Assembly: GCF_028368995.1 (NCBI RefSeq)
Contig: NZ_JAQNDL010000001.1
Coordinates: 1,984,001-2,048,000 of the forward strand
Source: Nannocystis bainbridge
Lineage (GTDB): Bacteria; Myxococcota_A; Polyangia; Nannocystales; Nannocystaceae
DNA length: 64,000 nucleotides
Direction: 5' to 3'
Position 1 is the stretch's first letter; every line of letters starts with the position of its first letter. Shown in pieces: positions 7,975-17,116 of the stretch. The notes beneath the pieces are model-generated. The model saw only the letters and a program-made list of their open reading frames with translations, was not told where the DNA came from and searched no databases. The translations under genes were made by a program, and so were the position numbers.

Positions 7975-9763
7975 AGCGCAATGCGAGGACCAGCGCGACC
8001 AGCAATAGCAGGACCGTGTTGACGACGATCAGCGCGACCTTGACGGGCGACCTGGCCGCTTTTTCGGGCGCGGGCGCTGCCGAGGGGCTCGGCGGCCCGG
8101 AGCGCGCCGGCGGGGCCGCGGCGGGAGCGAGCGAGCGCTCGCGGTCAGGCTGGGGTTGCCCGGCGGTGAAAGAGACGGAGGGCGGCAGCAGCTCGGTGCG
8201 ATCGTTGCGCGCGCCGGACTGGCCGCTGTTGCCCATGAAGATCTCCGTGCGCGCGCCGGACTGGCCGCTGTTGCCCATGAAGATCTCGGTGCGGTCGTTG
8301 CGAACCGGCGCCGCTCCGCCGTCGCTGCGGGCCGCTGGCTTGCTGTCGACGAAGATCTCCGTGCGGGCCGCCGGCGCCGATTTGTTCTCGACGAAGATCT
8401 CCGTGCGAGCTGCCGGTTGTGACTTGTTCTCGACGAAGATCTCCGTGCGATCGCTGCGAGCTGCCGGCGGTGATTTGTTCTCGACGAAGATCTCCGTGCG
8501 AGCTACCGGCTGTGATTTGTCCTCGACGAAGATCTCCGTGCGGTCGCTACGGCCTGCCGGCGTCGCATTGGCCTCCGGCAGGAGTTCGGTCCGATCGATG
8601 CGCCCGGACGCGCTCGCGGCGGCGCTCGGGCCCGAGGCCATGCGCGCGGCGGGGACCTCCGACATGCGCAGGGCCGCCGCGCCGCGCACCGTCGACGGCA
8701 GCGGCTCGCTGCGCGGTGGGCCTGCCAGCGGGGCCGAGGGGCCGCGCAGTCGCTCGAACAGCCCTGACGTCCGCGGCTCCTCCAGCGGCGCCAGGCCGGC
8801 CGCCAGCGAGCGGACCGAGCTCGCCCCGGCGGGTGGGGCCGGCAGCGCCTGCGAGCTCCCGCCGATCGTCAGCGTCGGCGGGGCGCTCGGCGCGATCGCG
8901 GGCTTGGCAGGGCCGGCGGCCGTCGGCTTCTCGCTCGCGGCCGACTCGAGGGTCGGCGACGCGCCCGGCAAGCCCGGCGCGGGGTCGATCCCGAGCACCT
9001 CGCGCAGCGAAGCACGCAGGGCCGCCGCGTTCGGCGGGCGCGCTTCGGGCTCGACGGCCAGCGCCTGCGCGAGCAGCTCGTCGACGGCCGGCGGCACCTC
9101 CGGCACCAGCGAGCGCAGGCTCCTGGCCTGCTTCGGCGAGGGCCGCTCGCCGGCGATCATTTCAAACAAGATCACCGCCAGCGAGAACACGTCGCTGGCC
9201 GCGTCGCCCGGGCCCTTCTGCTGCTCCGGCGCGCGGTACCCCAATTCGTCGGCGCGGCCCTCGATCGGCTCGAGCTCGGCGATCCCATAGTCCAGCAGCT
9301 TGACCTGGCCCTGCGCGCCGACCGAGCAGCGCGCGCCCGTCAGCGCGCGATGAGGCAGACCGATCGTCGCCTCGACCTCCTCGAGGATCGCCGCCGCCTG
9401 TTCGCCGAGGCTCAGCGCTCGCTGCCACGGGAGTCGGCCCTCCTCGGCGCGCAGGCTGTCGAAGCTGCGGCCGAGGTCCACCTCGGCCAGGCAGTGCGGC
9501 GGCGACGGCGGCGTCTCGCTCACGCCCTGCAGCAGCGACAAGCCGGGCAGCGCCGCCGCGGTCGTCACCTCGATAAGTTGCGCGAACGAGGCCCAGGTGT
9601 CCGGCTCGCAGCGCGCGGGGTCGAAGACCACGAGGACGACCCCGCCGCCCTGCGCGTCCTGGGCGCGGAAGACCTGGGCCGGACCGTCGCCGCGGACGAA
9701 CGCGGTGAGCTTGTAACGATTGGCGATCCGATCGCCGACGCGCGGTGGGAAGCTGCCGGACAA
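7973..9763 (-). CDS. Second Ser/Thr pseudokinase with RTEIF-motif array and C-terminal membrane anchor
   Basis: A paralogue of the gene at 1271-3763, about 596 residues. The kinase-like fold has VVLVVFDP in place of the lysine strand, HRALTGARCSV for the catalytic loop and LDYGIAELEP for DFG, so it is even more degenerate. GYRAPEQ and DVFSLAVILFEMIAGERPSP are conserved. The linker carries about nine R-T-E-I/L-F/L motifs, and one TM helix (LIVVNTVLLLLVALVLALR) ends the chain. The start is uncertain. The frame is open to 10051, but upstream residues come from a DNA repeat. TTG 9763 gives an N-terminus (SGSFPPRVGDRIANRYKL) aligned with that of the paralogue. It converges on the T6SS effector operon. 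Confidence 0.78.
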   Translation of the reverse strand: MSGSFPPRVGDRIANRYKLTAFVRGDGPAQVFRAQDAQGGGVVLVVFDPARCEPDTWASFAQLIEVTTAAALPGLSLLQGVSETPPSPPHCLAEVDLGRSFDSLRAEEGRLPWQRALSLGEQAAAILEEVEATIGLPHRALTGARCSVGAQGQVKLLDYGIAELEPIEGRADELGYRAPEQQKGPGDAASDVFSLAVILFEMIAGERPSPKQARSLRSLVPEVPPAVDELLAQALAVEPEARPPNAAALRASLREVLGIDPAPGLPGASPTLESAASEKPTAAGPAKPAIAPSAPPTLTIGGSSQALPAPPAGASSVRSLAAGLAPLEEPRTSGLFERLRGPSAPLAGPPRSEPLPSTVRGAAALRMSEVPAARMASGPSAAASASGRIDRTELLPEANATPAGRSDRTEIFVEDKSQPVARTEIFVENKSPPAARSDRTEIFVENKSQPAARTEIFVENKSAPAARTEIFVDSKPAARSDGGAAPVRNDRTEIFMGNSGQSGARTEIFMGNSGQSGARNDRTELLPPSVSFTAGQPQPDRERSLAPAAAPPARSGPPSPSAAPAPEKAARSPVKVALIVVNTVLLLLVALVLALR

Positions 9764-9879
9764 GAGCGCTGTGCGACCGGAGGATAGGCCGCGGCCCGCG
9801 TGGCCGTCAACGCGAGCGGCCGCGAGCGAGGGCGCGCGTCGCCGGCCGAGCCGCGAGCGCGCACTGCTGTGATTGGTGG

Positions 9880-10001
9880 CAGTCGCGGGGTGAGTCACCC
9901 GGCGAGGCCACGAGGCCATCCGCGGACGGCGGTCCGGCGTCGCTATCGATCGCAGTCGCGGGAGAATCACTCGGCGAGGCCACGAGGCCATCCGCGGACG
10001 G
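9880..10001. repeat. Two direct copies of a 50-bp intergenic repeat
   Basis: The block 9880-9929 recurs at 9952-10001 with a period of 72 bp. Both copies begin gcagtcgcgg, differ in the middle (gtgagtcaccc versus agaatcactc), and share gaggccacgaggccatccgc. It lies upstream of the pseudokinase and explains the repeated MASWPRRV peptide seen if that frame is extended. Related 'aatcactc' segments occur near 12220, 12330 and 43110, so this may be a small dispersed repeat. Confidence 0.6.
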
Positions 10002-10055
10002 CCGCCGCGCGGAGCCTCGCACGCGTAGCCCGACGAACCGAGCGCGGTCACGCAG

Positions 10056-10289
10056 CTACTTGCGCAGTCGCCGGAGCGGCGAGGCGTCCGCGGCCAGCCA
10101 GCGCTTGCCGTCCTTGGCGAACACCGCGCTCCCCGATCGCCGCGGCTCGACCGGCGGCTCGCAGGACGAAGACTTCAACGCCGCGCGGAGCTTCCGCCGC
10201 CGGCACCGGCTGTCACGCAGCCTGTCCTGCTTCTCGCTGCTCGCCGTGGTGACCGCGACCACCGGGTGCCGCTTGTAAGAACGTGCCAT
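10056..10289 (-). CDS. Small basic protein of unknown function
   Basis: A 77-residue protein starting at ATG 10289 (MARSYKRHPVVAVTT) with GAGG as ribosome-binding site eight bases upstream. It is rich in Arg/Lys (about 25 percent) and has no hydrophobic segment, consistent with a nucleic-acid- or ribosome-associated protein. The Arg/Lys-rich core reads KQDRLRDSRCRRRKLRAAL. I do not recognise a named family. The good ribosome-binding site and protein-like codon positions argue for a real gene. Confidence 0.5.
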   Translation of the reverse strand: MARSYKRHPVVAVTTASSEKQDRLRDSRCRRRKLRAALKSSSCEPPVEPRRSGSAVFAKDGKRWLAADASPLRRLRK

Positions 10290-10302
10290 CGGATCGCCTC
10301 TC

Positions 10303-10325
10303 AACATGTCCTTAGGAACATGTCC
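10303..10325. repeat. GACATGTCC-family hairpin
   Basis: The arms aacatgtcc and ggaacatgt around a tta loop lie between the start of the small basic gene and the end of the CFI-box gene, both on the minus strand. It follows the stop of neither gene closely on the plus strand but sits 6 bp after the CFI-box stop in transcription order. Confidence 0.6.
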
Positions 10326-10331
10326 ACAAGG

Positions 10332-12080
10332 TCAGCGCGACGTCGCCAGCGCGGCCGCGTCGGCGACCGGCTGCAGGACCACCCGCGCCAGCCCGCGCAG
10401 CAACGGCTCGCGGGCGATCACCCGCGCGAGCGGCGGGCTGTGGGCGTAGTAAAAGCGGACCAGGTCGACACCGGTCGGCGAGGCTTTGAGAAAATCGTCG
10501 CGGAACGCCCGCAGGGCCGCGACCTGGGCCGCCCACGGCGCGCCCCAGGCGGCGGTGGCGAGGAAGCAGAACGTGTCGACCGTCTGGAACTTCTGCGCCT
10601 CGGTGGTGATGTCCGCGGTCACCAGCGGGCTGCGGTTGGTGCACGCGTCCTCGTGGCGGACCGCGAACTGGTAGGTGTAATCGGCCCACAGCTCACCGAC
10701 CTCGACGCTCACCAGGCCCTCGGTGCGGCCCAGCTCGGCGGCGGAGAAGGTCGACTGGTGGGCCGCGCCGAGCAGCTCCTCGGTGAGCGGCGCGTTGCTG
10801 GCGATCGAGAACACGTGCACTTCCTTGAGCGCGATCGTCGGGTCGGCGGGCGGCGGCAGGCGAAAGCTGACCTGCACGCGATCGAACGACTCGCCGACCA
10901 GCGCGAGGTCCTCGATCGGCGCCAGCGCGTGGACCTGCGCGCACGAGCCCCAGCCGTCGCCGGGATCGCCGCCGGTCGTGCCGTCCGGACCGTCGGACTC
11001 GCCGCTGTCGCTGCCGCTCCCGCCGTCGCCGGTCGTGCCGCCCTCGCCCGGGCCGCCGTGCGAGTAGACGCCCCAGCGGAACGTCTCACCGTTCTTGCTC
11101 ATGAGCTTGAGGCGATCGGCGCCGCTGCCGTCGGCCGCGCTGATGGTCGGATCGGGCGGATGCAGCGCGCCGGTCGCCCCGTCCCAGTCGGCGTAGCCAG
11201 CGTAATCGACGGTGCCGCGAAAGCCCTGGGTGAACGGATCGAACGGCACGGCGTAGACCACCGAGGGCTGCCCGAGGTACTCGACGCCGTAGGCCGAGAG
11301 GTCGGGGTCGACATAATGATCGGCGTCGCGGTCGAAGCTGAAGGCCGAATTCTCGTCGGCCTCGACGCCGATCTCGAGGTAGGCCGTGAGCGGCGCCCCG
11401 GCCATCGCCTCGGGCGGCACCAGCACCGTCACGAACGCGGCCTGGTCGCCGGGCGGGGTCGCGGCCGTGACGGCGTCGAGGTCGTTGAGCGTCGCGTAGG
11501 TCTGGGTCTCCTCGGCGTCGAGCGCTGGGTCGAACGCGAGGATGTCGTTGCGCGGCGGGTACCAGCTGATGTCGCCCTCCGGATCGAACTGCCCCTTGTC
11601 CGAATTAAAGACCTTGGGCGAGGGGCAGGTCATGGTGTCGACGGCGACCGTCTCGTGCTCGGACGGCGACAGCGGCCGACAAAAGTAGGGCTCGTCCGAC
11701 GAGGTGTTCTCGTGAAAGCCGAGCGAGTCGAGGTCGCCAGGATCCTCGTCGTGAAGGATGATCTTCGGGTAGGTCTTGCCGCGCCGGTGAGCCCACACCG
11801 GCAGCACCGACACGCGCGGCCCGTACGGCGCGCGCCAGCTCGAGAGGAAGTTCCAGATCCCCGGCCGGTTGCCGATCCCGTACTTGCCGACCGCCTGGGT
11901 GACCATGACGTCCCGGACGTAATTGCCCTTGGCGTCCTCGAGCCAGATCGCAATCTGGGCGTTCTTCACCGGCGTGAAGTGAAACTCGACCAGCACCGGC
12001 TCGGCTGCTGCAGCGACGCGCACGGCCGACGTCGGCGCGAGCAGGAGCGCGGCGAGCAAGAGCGTCGGCGAGCGCGGCAC
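10332..12080 (-). CDS. Secreted protein with CFI-box-CTERM domain
   Basis: A 582-residue exported protein from GTG 12080. The signal peptide (LLLAALLLAPTSAVRVAAAA) ends near residue 26. The middle has beta-rich segments including a fibronectin-like part (VQVSFRLPPPADPTI) after a Gly/Ser/Asp linker. The C-terminus carries CFLATAAWGAPWAAQVAALR, then FRDDFL and FYYAHSPPLARVIA, then hydrophobic residues. This is the CFI-box-CTERM architecture (C-F-I-A-T-A-A-[YF]-G...YY..SPPLA..I), a C-terminal sorting-like domain common in delta-proteobacterial surface proteins. The isoleucine of the box is Leu here. The substrate is unknown. It probably acts at the cell envelope. Confidence 0.75.
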   Translation of the reverse strand: MPRSPTLLLAALLLAPTSAVRVAAAAEPVLVEFHFTPVKNAQIAIWLEDAKGNYVRDVMVTQAVGKYGIGNRPGIWNFLSSWRAPYGPRVSVLPVWAHRRGKTYPKIILHDEDPGDLDSLGFHENTSSDEPYFCRPLSPSEHETVAVDTMTCPSPKVFNSDKGQFDPEGDISWYPPRNDILAFDPALDAEETQTYATLNDLDAVTAATPPGDQAAFVTVLVPPEAMAGAPLTAYLEIGVEADENSAFSFDRDADHYVDPDLSAYGVEYLGQPSVVYAVPFDPFTQGFRGTVDYAGYADWDGATGALHPPDPTISAADGSGADRLKLMSKNGETFRWGVYSHGGPGEGGTTGDGGSGSDSGESDGPDGTTGGDPGDGWGSCAQVHALAPIEDLALVGESFDRVQVSFRLPPPADPTIALKEVHVFSIASNAPLTEELLGAAHQSTFSAAELGRTEGLVSVEVGELWADYTYQFAVRHEDACTNRSPLVTADITTEAQKFQTVDTFCFLATAAWGAPWAAQVAALRAFRDDFLKASPTGVDLVRFYYAHSPPLARVIAREPLLRGLARVVLQPVADAAALATSR

Positions 12081-12348
12081 GCGAGGACGATAGCACAGGC
12101 CCGCGGCGGACTTCGTCGGCCGCGACGACGAGCAAGGCGGGCGTCGTGGCCAGGGCAGAGCGCCTCCCGGGTCACCCGTCGAAGGAATCCTCCGCGAGAG
12201 TCACTCGCGGCGCGCGAGGTCTCGCTCGCGAATCACTCCTCGGAGAAGATCCCGAAGCGCGAGCTCTGCACCGCATCCCGAATCATGCCCGCGAGAGTCG
12301 CTCGCGCGGCCGCGTACACGACCGTAGCGAATCACTCCGTGCGCCGCG

Positions 12349-13227
12349 TCAGAACCGCAGCGCCCATGTCACCCCGGCCGAGCGCAGCCCGAACGTCGGC
12401 GCCATGCTCATCCGCCGCTCCGCCGCGCGCCGCTTGAGCCCGACCGCCAGCAACGCCCCGCCCGCCCCGAGCAGCACCGGCGCCAGGAACACGCCGAGCG
12501 TCGCCGCCACGTCCCAAGCTTTGGCGCCGTCGTCGATCGCCTTGCACGCGCCTTGCGGGTCGTTCGGCGGACACGCGTTGGCGGGGTCGTCGAATTGCCG
12601 CTGGCCGTCGCGGACCCGCGCCAGCCCGCCAGCGAACAACCCGAGACTGGCGAGGCCGAGGCCGAGCGACACGCCGCCGCCGATCGCCAGGCCGCGCCAC
12701 GGCTTGCCTTGCTTCGGCGCGTCGACGGGCGCGCCGGGTGGCTCGCGCGGCCCCGTCACGGGCGGCTGCGGCGCTGCGGCGGCGTCGGCCGCGTCGCTGG
12801 CGGCCCGAAACCGATCGCGCGTCTCGATCACCTGGGCCGGCAGCGCCTCGCCCGGATAGGCGGCGGTGAACTGCGCGGCGTAGGCGTCGAGCACCGCCAG
12901 CCCCTCGCGCACGATGTCGAGGCCGGCGCCGTTCCGCGCCGACTTGCCGTAGGCGTCGGCGATGTAGCTGTAGACCGCCGCGCGGTTGTCCTTGTTGTCG
13001 GGCGACTCGTGGAGCCGCTCGACCGCGCCGCTCCACGTGCGCGCGGCCGACAGGTACTCGCCGCGGTTGAACTGGTCCTGCCCCTCGCGGAAGCCGCTGT
13101 CGAACTTCACGAGGTCGTCGGCCGGCGCCGGAGCGGCGCTCGTCACGGCCGGAGCGAGCGAGAGCGAAGCGCAAAGGGGCCAGACGAGGAGCGCCTGGAT
13201 GCGTCCTCGCACGCGACGAAATGCCAT
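12349..13227 (-). CDS. Periplasmic/inner-membrane protein with TPR-like N-terminus
   Basis: A 292-residue protein from ATG 13227 (MAFRRVRGRIQALLV). A signal peptide covers about residues 1-32. Residues 40-140 look like TPR-type helices (FREGQDQFNRGEYLSAARTW, AYGKSARNGAGLDIV). A Pro-rich linker is followed by two hydrophobic helices around a polar loop with two cysteines (ANACPPNDPQGACKAIDD). It is divergent from the active Ser/Thr kinase 129 bp away. Such TPR-plus-two-TM proteins often sit beside STKs in myxobacteria. The function is unknown. Confidence 0.65.
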   Translation of the reverse strand: MAFRRVRGRIQALLVWPLCASLSLAPAVTSAAPAPADDLVKFDSGFREGQDQFNRGEYLSAARTWSGAVERLHESPDNKDNRAAVYSYIADAYGKSARNGAGLDIVREGLAVLDAYAAQFTAAYPGEALPAQVIETRDRFRAASDAADAAAAPQPPVTGPREPPGAPVDAPKQGKPWRGLAIGGGVSLGLGLASLGLFAGGLARVRDGQRQFDDPANACPPNDPQGACKAIDDGAKAWDVAATLGVFLAPVLLGAGGALLAVGLKRRAAERRMSMAPTFGLRSAGVTWALRF

Positions 13228-13355
13228 GCCGCGACCGTAACACGTCCCGCGGCCGCGCCTGCGCCGCGCCGCGAGCCACGATATCGCGCCGCGCATTAGT
13301 GCACCTGGTCGCCCGCGTTGCTGCTGCCCGCGCAGGGGTGGTAGAGAGCCCTGAA

Positions 13356-15206
13356 ATGGTGGCCGACCGCGACGCCCAGGTGATCGGCACGGTGCTCGAG
13401 AATCGGTACCGCGTGATCGGCCTGCTCGGCCGCGGCGGCATGGGCGACGTGTACGTCGGCGAGGACACCCGGCTGCGCCGCCGCTGCGCCCTGAAGATCC
13501 TCCACGCCAAGCTCGCCGAGGATCGCACCAGCGTCGAGCGGTTCCTGCGCGAGGCGCAGATGATCGCCTCGCTCGACCACCCCAACATCGTCGACATCTA
13601 CGCGTTCGGCGAGGAGCCGTCGGGGCTGGTGTACTTCGCGATGGAGCTGCTGCAGGGCGAGGACCTCGACGCCCGCGTGCGCCGCCGCGGCGAGCGACCG
13701 TTCACGGTCCACGAGGCCTGCGCGTGGTCCAGCCAGATCGCCCGGGCCGTCGCCTGCGTCCACGACAACGGCCTCATTCACCGCGACCTCAAGGTCTCGA
13801 ACGTGTTCCTGGCCCAGAAGCGCGACGGCGAGGAGATCTGCAAGCTGCTCGACTTCGGCATCGCCCGCGCCGAGGACGACTCCGAGCTGACCGAGACCGG
13901 CATCACGCTCGGCACGCCGAGCTACATGTCGCCGGAGCAGGTCCGCAACGCCAACCTCGACCGCCGCAGCGACATCTATTCGTTCGGGGTGGTGATGTTC
14001 AAGCTGCTGACCGGCCGCGTGCCGTTCACCGGCGAGCCGATCCAGGTCGCCATGCAGCACTGCGAGTCCGCGCCACCGGCCCCGTCGAGCCTCGCGCCCG
14101 CGGCCGGCATCTCGCCGGCGCTCGACGCCATCGTCCTCAAGGCCATGGCCAAGAGGCCAGGTGATCGCTTTCAATCGATGCAGGAGGTCGGCCTGGCGCT
14201 GGCCGAGCTGCTGCAGCGCGAGGCGCCCGCGCTCGCGCCCATCACCACTTCCAATCGGTTCTCGCGCGACTTGCAGAGCCCGGTGACGCAGCCGGGCACG
14301 AACCGGCTCGAAGACCTCGCCCGCCCCGCGACCGCGCCCACGCAAGAGGCGGCCCGCCCCGAGGCCGCGACGGCGCACGCGCCGAAGCAGCCCGTCGCCG
14401 AGGGCGCACACGAGCCGCAGCACGCCACCACCGCACCGACGGCGCCGCAGCACGCCGCGACGGCCGCGGCACACGAAGCCAGGACGCCCGTCACCACCCC
14501 CGTGCACGAGCCGCAGGCGGGCCGGTCCGCAGGCGGGCTCACGTCCGACGCCGCGACCCCGGGCGAGGGCACGCGGACCAGCCCGACCACCGCCTTCGCG
14601 CCGCCGCAGCCCCGTCGCTCGCGTCCGCTGCTCGTGCTCGCCGCGGCAGGGGTGCTCGGCGCCGCCGCCGTCGCGTTCGCGCTGACCCGCGGCGACGACC
14701 CGACGCCCGCGCAGCCGCAGCGCGTCGAGACCCCGCCGAGCGCCGCGCTCTCACCGTCTCCGCCGTCCCCTCCTCCCGCGCCCTCATCCCCGTCGGATCC
14801 GGCGCCCGAGCAGACCCCACCGAGCAACCCGCCCGCCGTCGCCTCGCCCGAGCCTTCGACGCCCGACGCCGAGCCGCCCACGCCCACGCCCGAGCAGGCC
14901 CTGCCGCCGCTCGAGCCCGAGGTCACGCCGCCCACGCCCGCGGTCGAGAAGAAGCGCGGCGTCGCCAAGCCCGCGGCGCCGGTCGACCCGCTCAAGCAGA
15001 TCGAGCGCAAGGCCCAGAAGTGTCGCAAGACCCACGGCGCGATCGAAGGGCCGAAGATCGTCATCGACTACGCGATCGGCCTCGACGGCAAAGTCACCCG
15101 CTCGGTGCCCTCGGTCCACGACGCCCTCGGCAAGTGCCTGGCCGACGCGGTGCTTTCGACCGCCTTCGAGCCGAAGATGGTCCTCGGCCGCAAGGTCTCG
15201 CTATAG
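13356..15206 (+). CDS. Active-type Ser/Thr protein kinase with TonB-like C-terminal domain
   Basis: A 616-residue transmembrane kinase. The start is ATG 13356; the frame is open to 13221 but that part is spacer. The kinase domain (about 14-280) has the Gly loop LLGRGGMGDVYVG, catalytic Lys47 in CALKIL, HRDLKVSN, LLDFGIAR and GTPSYMSPEQ. All catalytic residues are present, unlike the two pseudokinases in this window. A long Ala/Pro/Thr linker leads to one TM helix (PLLVLAAAGVLGAAAVAFAL), then a Pro-rich extracytoplasmic linker. The C-terminal domain (KCRKTHGAIEGPKIVIDYAI, TAFEPKM) resembles the TonB/AgmX-type domain of myxobacterial envelope proteins. It probably senses the envelope and phosphorylates cytoplasmic targets. 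Confidence 0.9.
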   Translation: MVADRDAQVIGTVLENRYRVIGLLGRGGMGDVYVGEDTRLRRRCALKILHAKLAEDRTSVERFLREAQMIASLDHPNIVDIYAFGEEPSGLVYFAMELLQGEDLDARVRRRGERPFTVHEACAWSSQIARAVACVHDNGLIHRDLKVSNVFLAQKRDGEEICKLLDFGIARAEDDSELTETGITLGTPSYMSPEQVRNANLDRRSDIYSFGVVMFKLLTGRVPFTGEPIQVAMQHCESAPPAPSSLAPAAGISPALDAIVLKAMAKRPGDRFQSMQEVGLALAELLQREAPALAPITTSNRFSRDLQSPVTQPGTNRLEDLARPATAPTQEAARPEAATAHAPKQPVAEGAHEPQHATTAPTAPQHAATAAAHEARTPVTTPVHEPQAGRSAGGLTSDAATPGEGTRTSPTTAFAPPQPRRSRPLLVLAAAGVLGAAAVAFALTRGDDPTPAQPQRVETPPSAALSPSPPSPPPAPSSPSDPAPEQTPPSNPPAVASPEPSTPDAEPPTPTPEQALPPLEPEVTPPTPAVEKKRGVAKPAAPVDPLKQIERKAQKCRKTHGAIEGPKIVIDYAIGLDGKVTRSVPSVHDALGKCLADAVLSTAFEPKMVLGRKVSL

Positions 15207-15221
15207 GCTCGCGCGAGGCCG

Positions 15222-15336
15222 CTGTCCGCGAGGACAGGTCCGCGAGCCTGCCCCTTGCGACATGCCCTTCGAGACATGCCCCGAAGCACATGCCCTCGGG
15301 AGCATGCCCGAACGAGCATGTCCCGGAGGACAGGCC
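15222..15336. repeat. Compound array of GACATG(T/C)CC hairpin units
   Basis: The 134-bp space between the convergent kinase and recN genes is almost filled by this array. It starts with a perfect CTGTCC-gcga-GGACAG hairpin at 15222-15237. At least five further arms follow at 15-20 bp spacing (gacatgccc, gacatgcccc, cacatgccc, gcatgcccg, gcatgtccc) and the array closes with ggaggacagg near 15336. Neighbouring arms can pair in more than one way. This looks like repeated insertion or duplication of the family into the same site. Confidence 0.75.
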
Positions 15337-15340
15337 GCCC

Positions 15341-17077
15341 TCAGGACTGAGGGGCCTGCGCGCGCCGACCGGCGCGCGGCTCTTTCTTGCGCGGCGGCGT
15401 CGCCCGGGCCTCGGCGATCAGCGCGTGCGCGTGTTCGCGGGCGCTGGTGGTCACGCGCGAGCCGCCGAGCATGCGCGCCAGCTCCTCGACGCGCTCCTCG
15501 TCGGACAGCTTGACCACGCGGGTGATCGTGCGGCCGGCCTGGGTGTGCTTCTCGACCCGGAAGTGGGCGTCGGCGAACGCGGCGATCTGCGGCAGGTGGG
15601 TGATGCAGAGCACCTGGCGCTGGCGCGACGCCGCGTGCAGGCGGCGGCCGATCGCCTCGGCCACCGCGCCGCCGACCCCCGCGTCGACCTCGTCGAACAC
15701 GTAGGTCGTGACCGCGTCGCCGGTCGACAGCACGCTCTTGACCGCCAGCAGCACGCGCGACAGCTCGCCGCCCGAGGCCACGCGGTTGAGCGGCGCCACC
15801 GGCTCGCCCGGGTTGGCCGAGAACATGAACTCGACCCGGTCGAGCCCGCGCGGCCCGAGCTGCGCCGGCGGCAGCTCTTCCACCCTGGCCTCGAGCCGGG
15901 CCCGCGGGATGTGCAGCGCCGCCAGCTCGGCCTCGACCGCGCGCGCCAGCCCCTCGGCGGCCGCGGCCCGGCGCGCGTGCAGCTGGCCCGCGCGCTGCAG
16001 GCACTTGCCGCGCAGCTCCTGCTCGCGGGCGTCGAGCGCCTCGAGGTGCGAATCGGCGTGCTCGAGCTGCGACAGCTCCTCGCGCATCGCCGTCAGCTTG
16101 GCCGGCAGCGCCTCGAGGTCGCCGCCGTGCTTGCGCTTCAGCGTCTCGAGGTCGTGCAGGCGCTCCTCGACCTGCTCGAGGTCACCTGGCTCGAAGGACA
16201 TCTCGTTGGCGAACCGGGCCGCCGCCGCCGCCGCCTCCTCGCACGCCACCTGGGCCGCCACCAGCTGCTCCTGGATCTCCCCCAGCAGGCGCGAGCTGTC
16301 GGCCCCGCGCCGGGCCTCGTCGAGCAGCATCGCCAGGCGGCCCGCGATCGCGTCGTCCGACTCGTACAGCACGTCGTGAGCCTGGCGGGCGAACGCGGCC
16401 CAGCGGTGGGCGTCGCGCAGCAGCAGCGCCCGCTGGCGCAGCCCGACCAGCTCCCCCGGCTCCGGGCTCACGCGATCGATCTCCTCGATCTGGAAGCGCA
16501 GGAAATCGGCCCGCGCCGCCCCCTCGGCCGCGCGCCGGCGCAGGTCGGCCGCCGCCTGGGCCGCCGCCTGCCACTCGCGGTACTGCTCGGCGTAGGTCGT
16601 CGCATCGCCGTCGAGCCCGGCGTAGGCGTCGAGCAGGTCGATGTGGCGGGCCACGTGCGTCAGCGAGTGGTGCTCGTGCTGGCTGCAGATGTCGATCAGC
16701 TGCTCGCCGACCCGCTCGAGCATGCCCTGCGTGGTCAGCACCGCCTGGACCACCGAGCGCCCGCGGCCGGCCCGGCCGACCACGCGCTCCAGCACCAGCG
16801 CCTCGCGGCCCTCGGCGATCCCCAGCTCGTCGAGCGCCGGGGCCAGCCGCCGCAGCGTCCCGGCGTCGAGCTCGAACTGCGCGCTGGTCCGGGCCGCGTC
16901 GGCCCCCTGGCGCACGATCTCGGCCCGTCCGCGGGCCCCTCGCAGCAGCGCCAGGGCGTCGACGATGATCGACTTGCCCGCGCCGGTCTCACCGGTGAGG
17001 ACGTTCATCCCGCGCCCCAGCTCGAGGCCGACGTCGTCGAGCAGGGCGAGCCCGCGGATGTGCAAGTAGCTGAGCAC
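15341..17077 (-). CDS. recN: DNA repair ATPase RecN
   Basis: A 578-residue SMC-like ATPase of usual RecN length. The Walker A motif GETGAGKS is at about 29-36 after the typical start [20 protein letters not shown]. The coiled-coil arms (about 160-360) contain many E/R/L heptads. The C-terminal half has [17 protein letters not shown] (signature) and [13 protein letters not shown] (Walker B), then [13 protein letters not shown]. RecN acts early in double-strand break repair by holding DNA ends. It is followed by nadK on the same strand after 39 bp upstream. That recN/nadK neighbourhood is common in bacteria. Confidence 0.96.
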   Translation of the reverse strand: MLSYLHIRGLALLDDVGLELGRGMNVLTGETGAGKSIIVDALALLRGARGRAEIVRQGADAARTSAQFELDAGTLRRLAPALDELGIAEGREALVLERVVGRAGRGRSVVQAVLTTQGMLERVGEQLIDICSQHEHHSLTHVARHIDLLDAYAGLDGDATTYAEQYREWQAAAQAAADLRRRAAEGAARADFLRFQIEEIDRVSPEPGELVGLRQRALLLRDAHRWAAFARQAHDVLYESDDAIAGRLAMLLDEARRGADSSRLLGEIQEQLVAAQVACEEAAAAAARFANEMSFEPGDLEQVEERLHDLETLKRKHGGDLEALPAKLTAMREELSQLEHADSHLEALDAREQELRGKCLQRAGQLHARRAAAAEGLARAVEAELAALHIPRARLEARVEELPPAQLGPRGLDRVEFMFSANPGEPVAPLNRVASGGELSRVLLAVKSVLSTGDAVTTYVFDEVDAGVGGAVAEAIGRRLHAASRQRQVLCITHLPQIAAFADAHFRVEKHTQAGRTITRVVKLSDEERVEELARMLGGSRVTTSAREHAHALIAEARATPPRKKEPRAGRRAQAPQS

Positions 17078-17116
17078 GACGGCGCTATAGCATGCGCACA
17101 GCCGCGCGTCAGCGCG

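Noticed and set aside
9764..10051. N-terminal extension of the second pseudokinase to 10051
   Set aside because: The residues come from a duplicated intergenic repeat (MASWPRRV twice) and have no counterpart in the paralogue.
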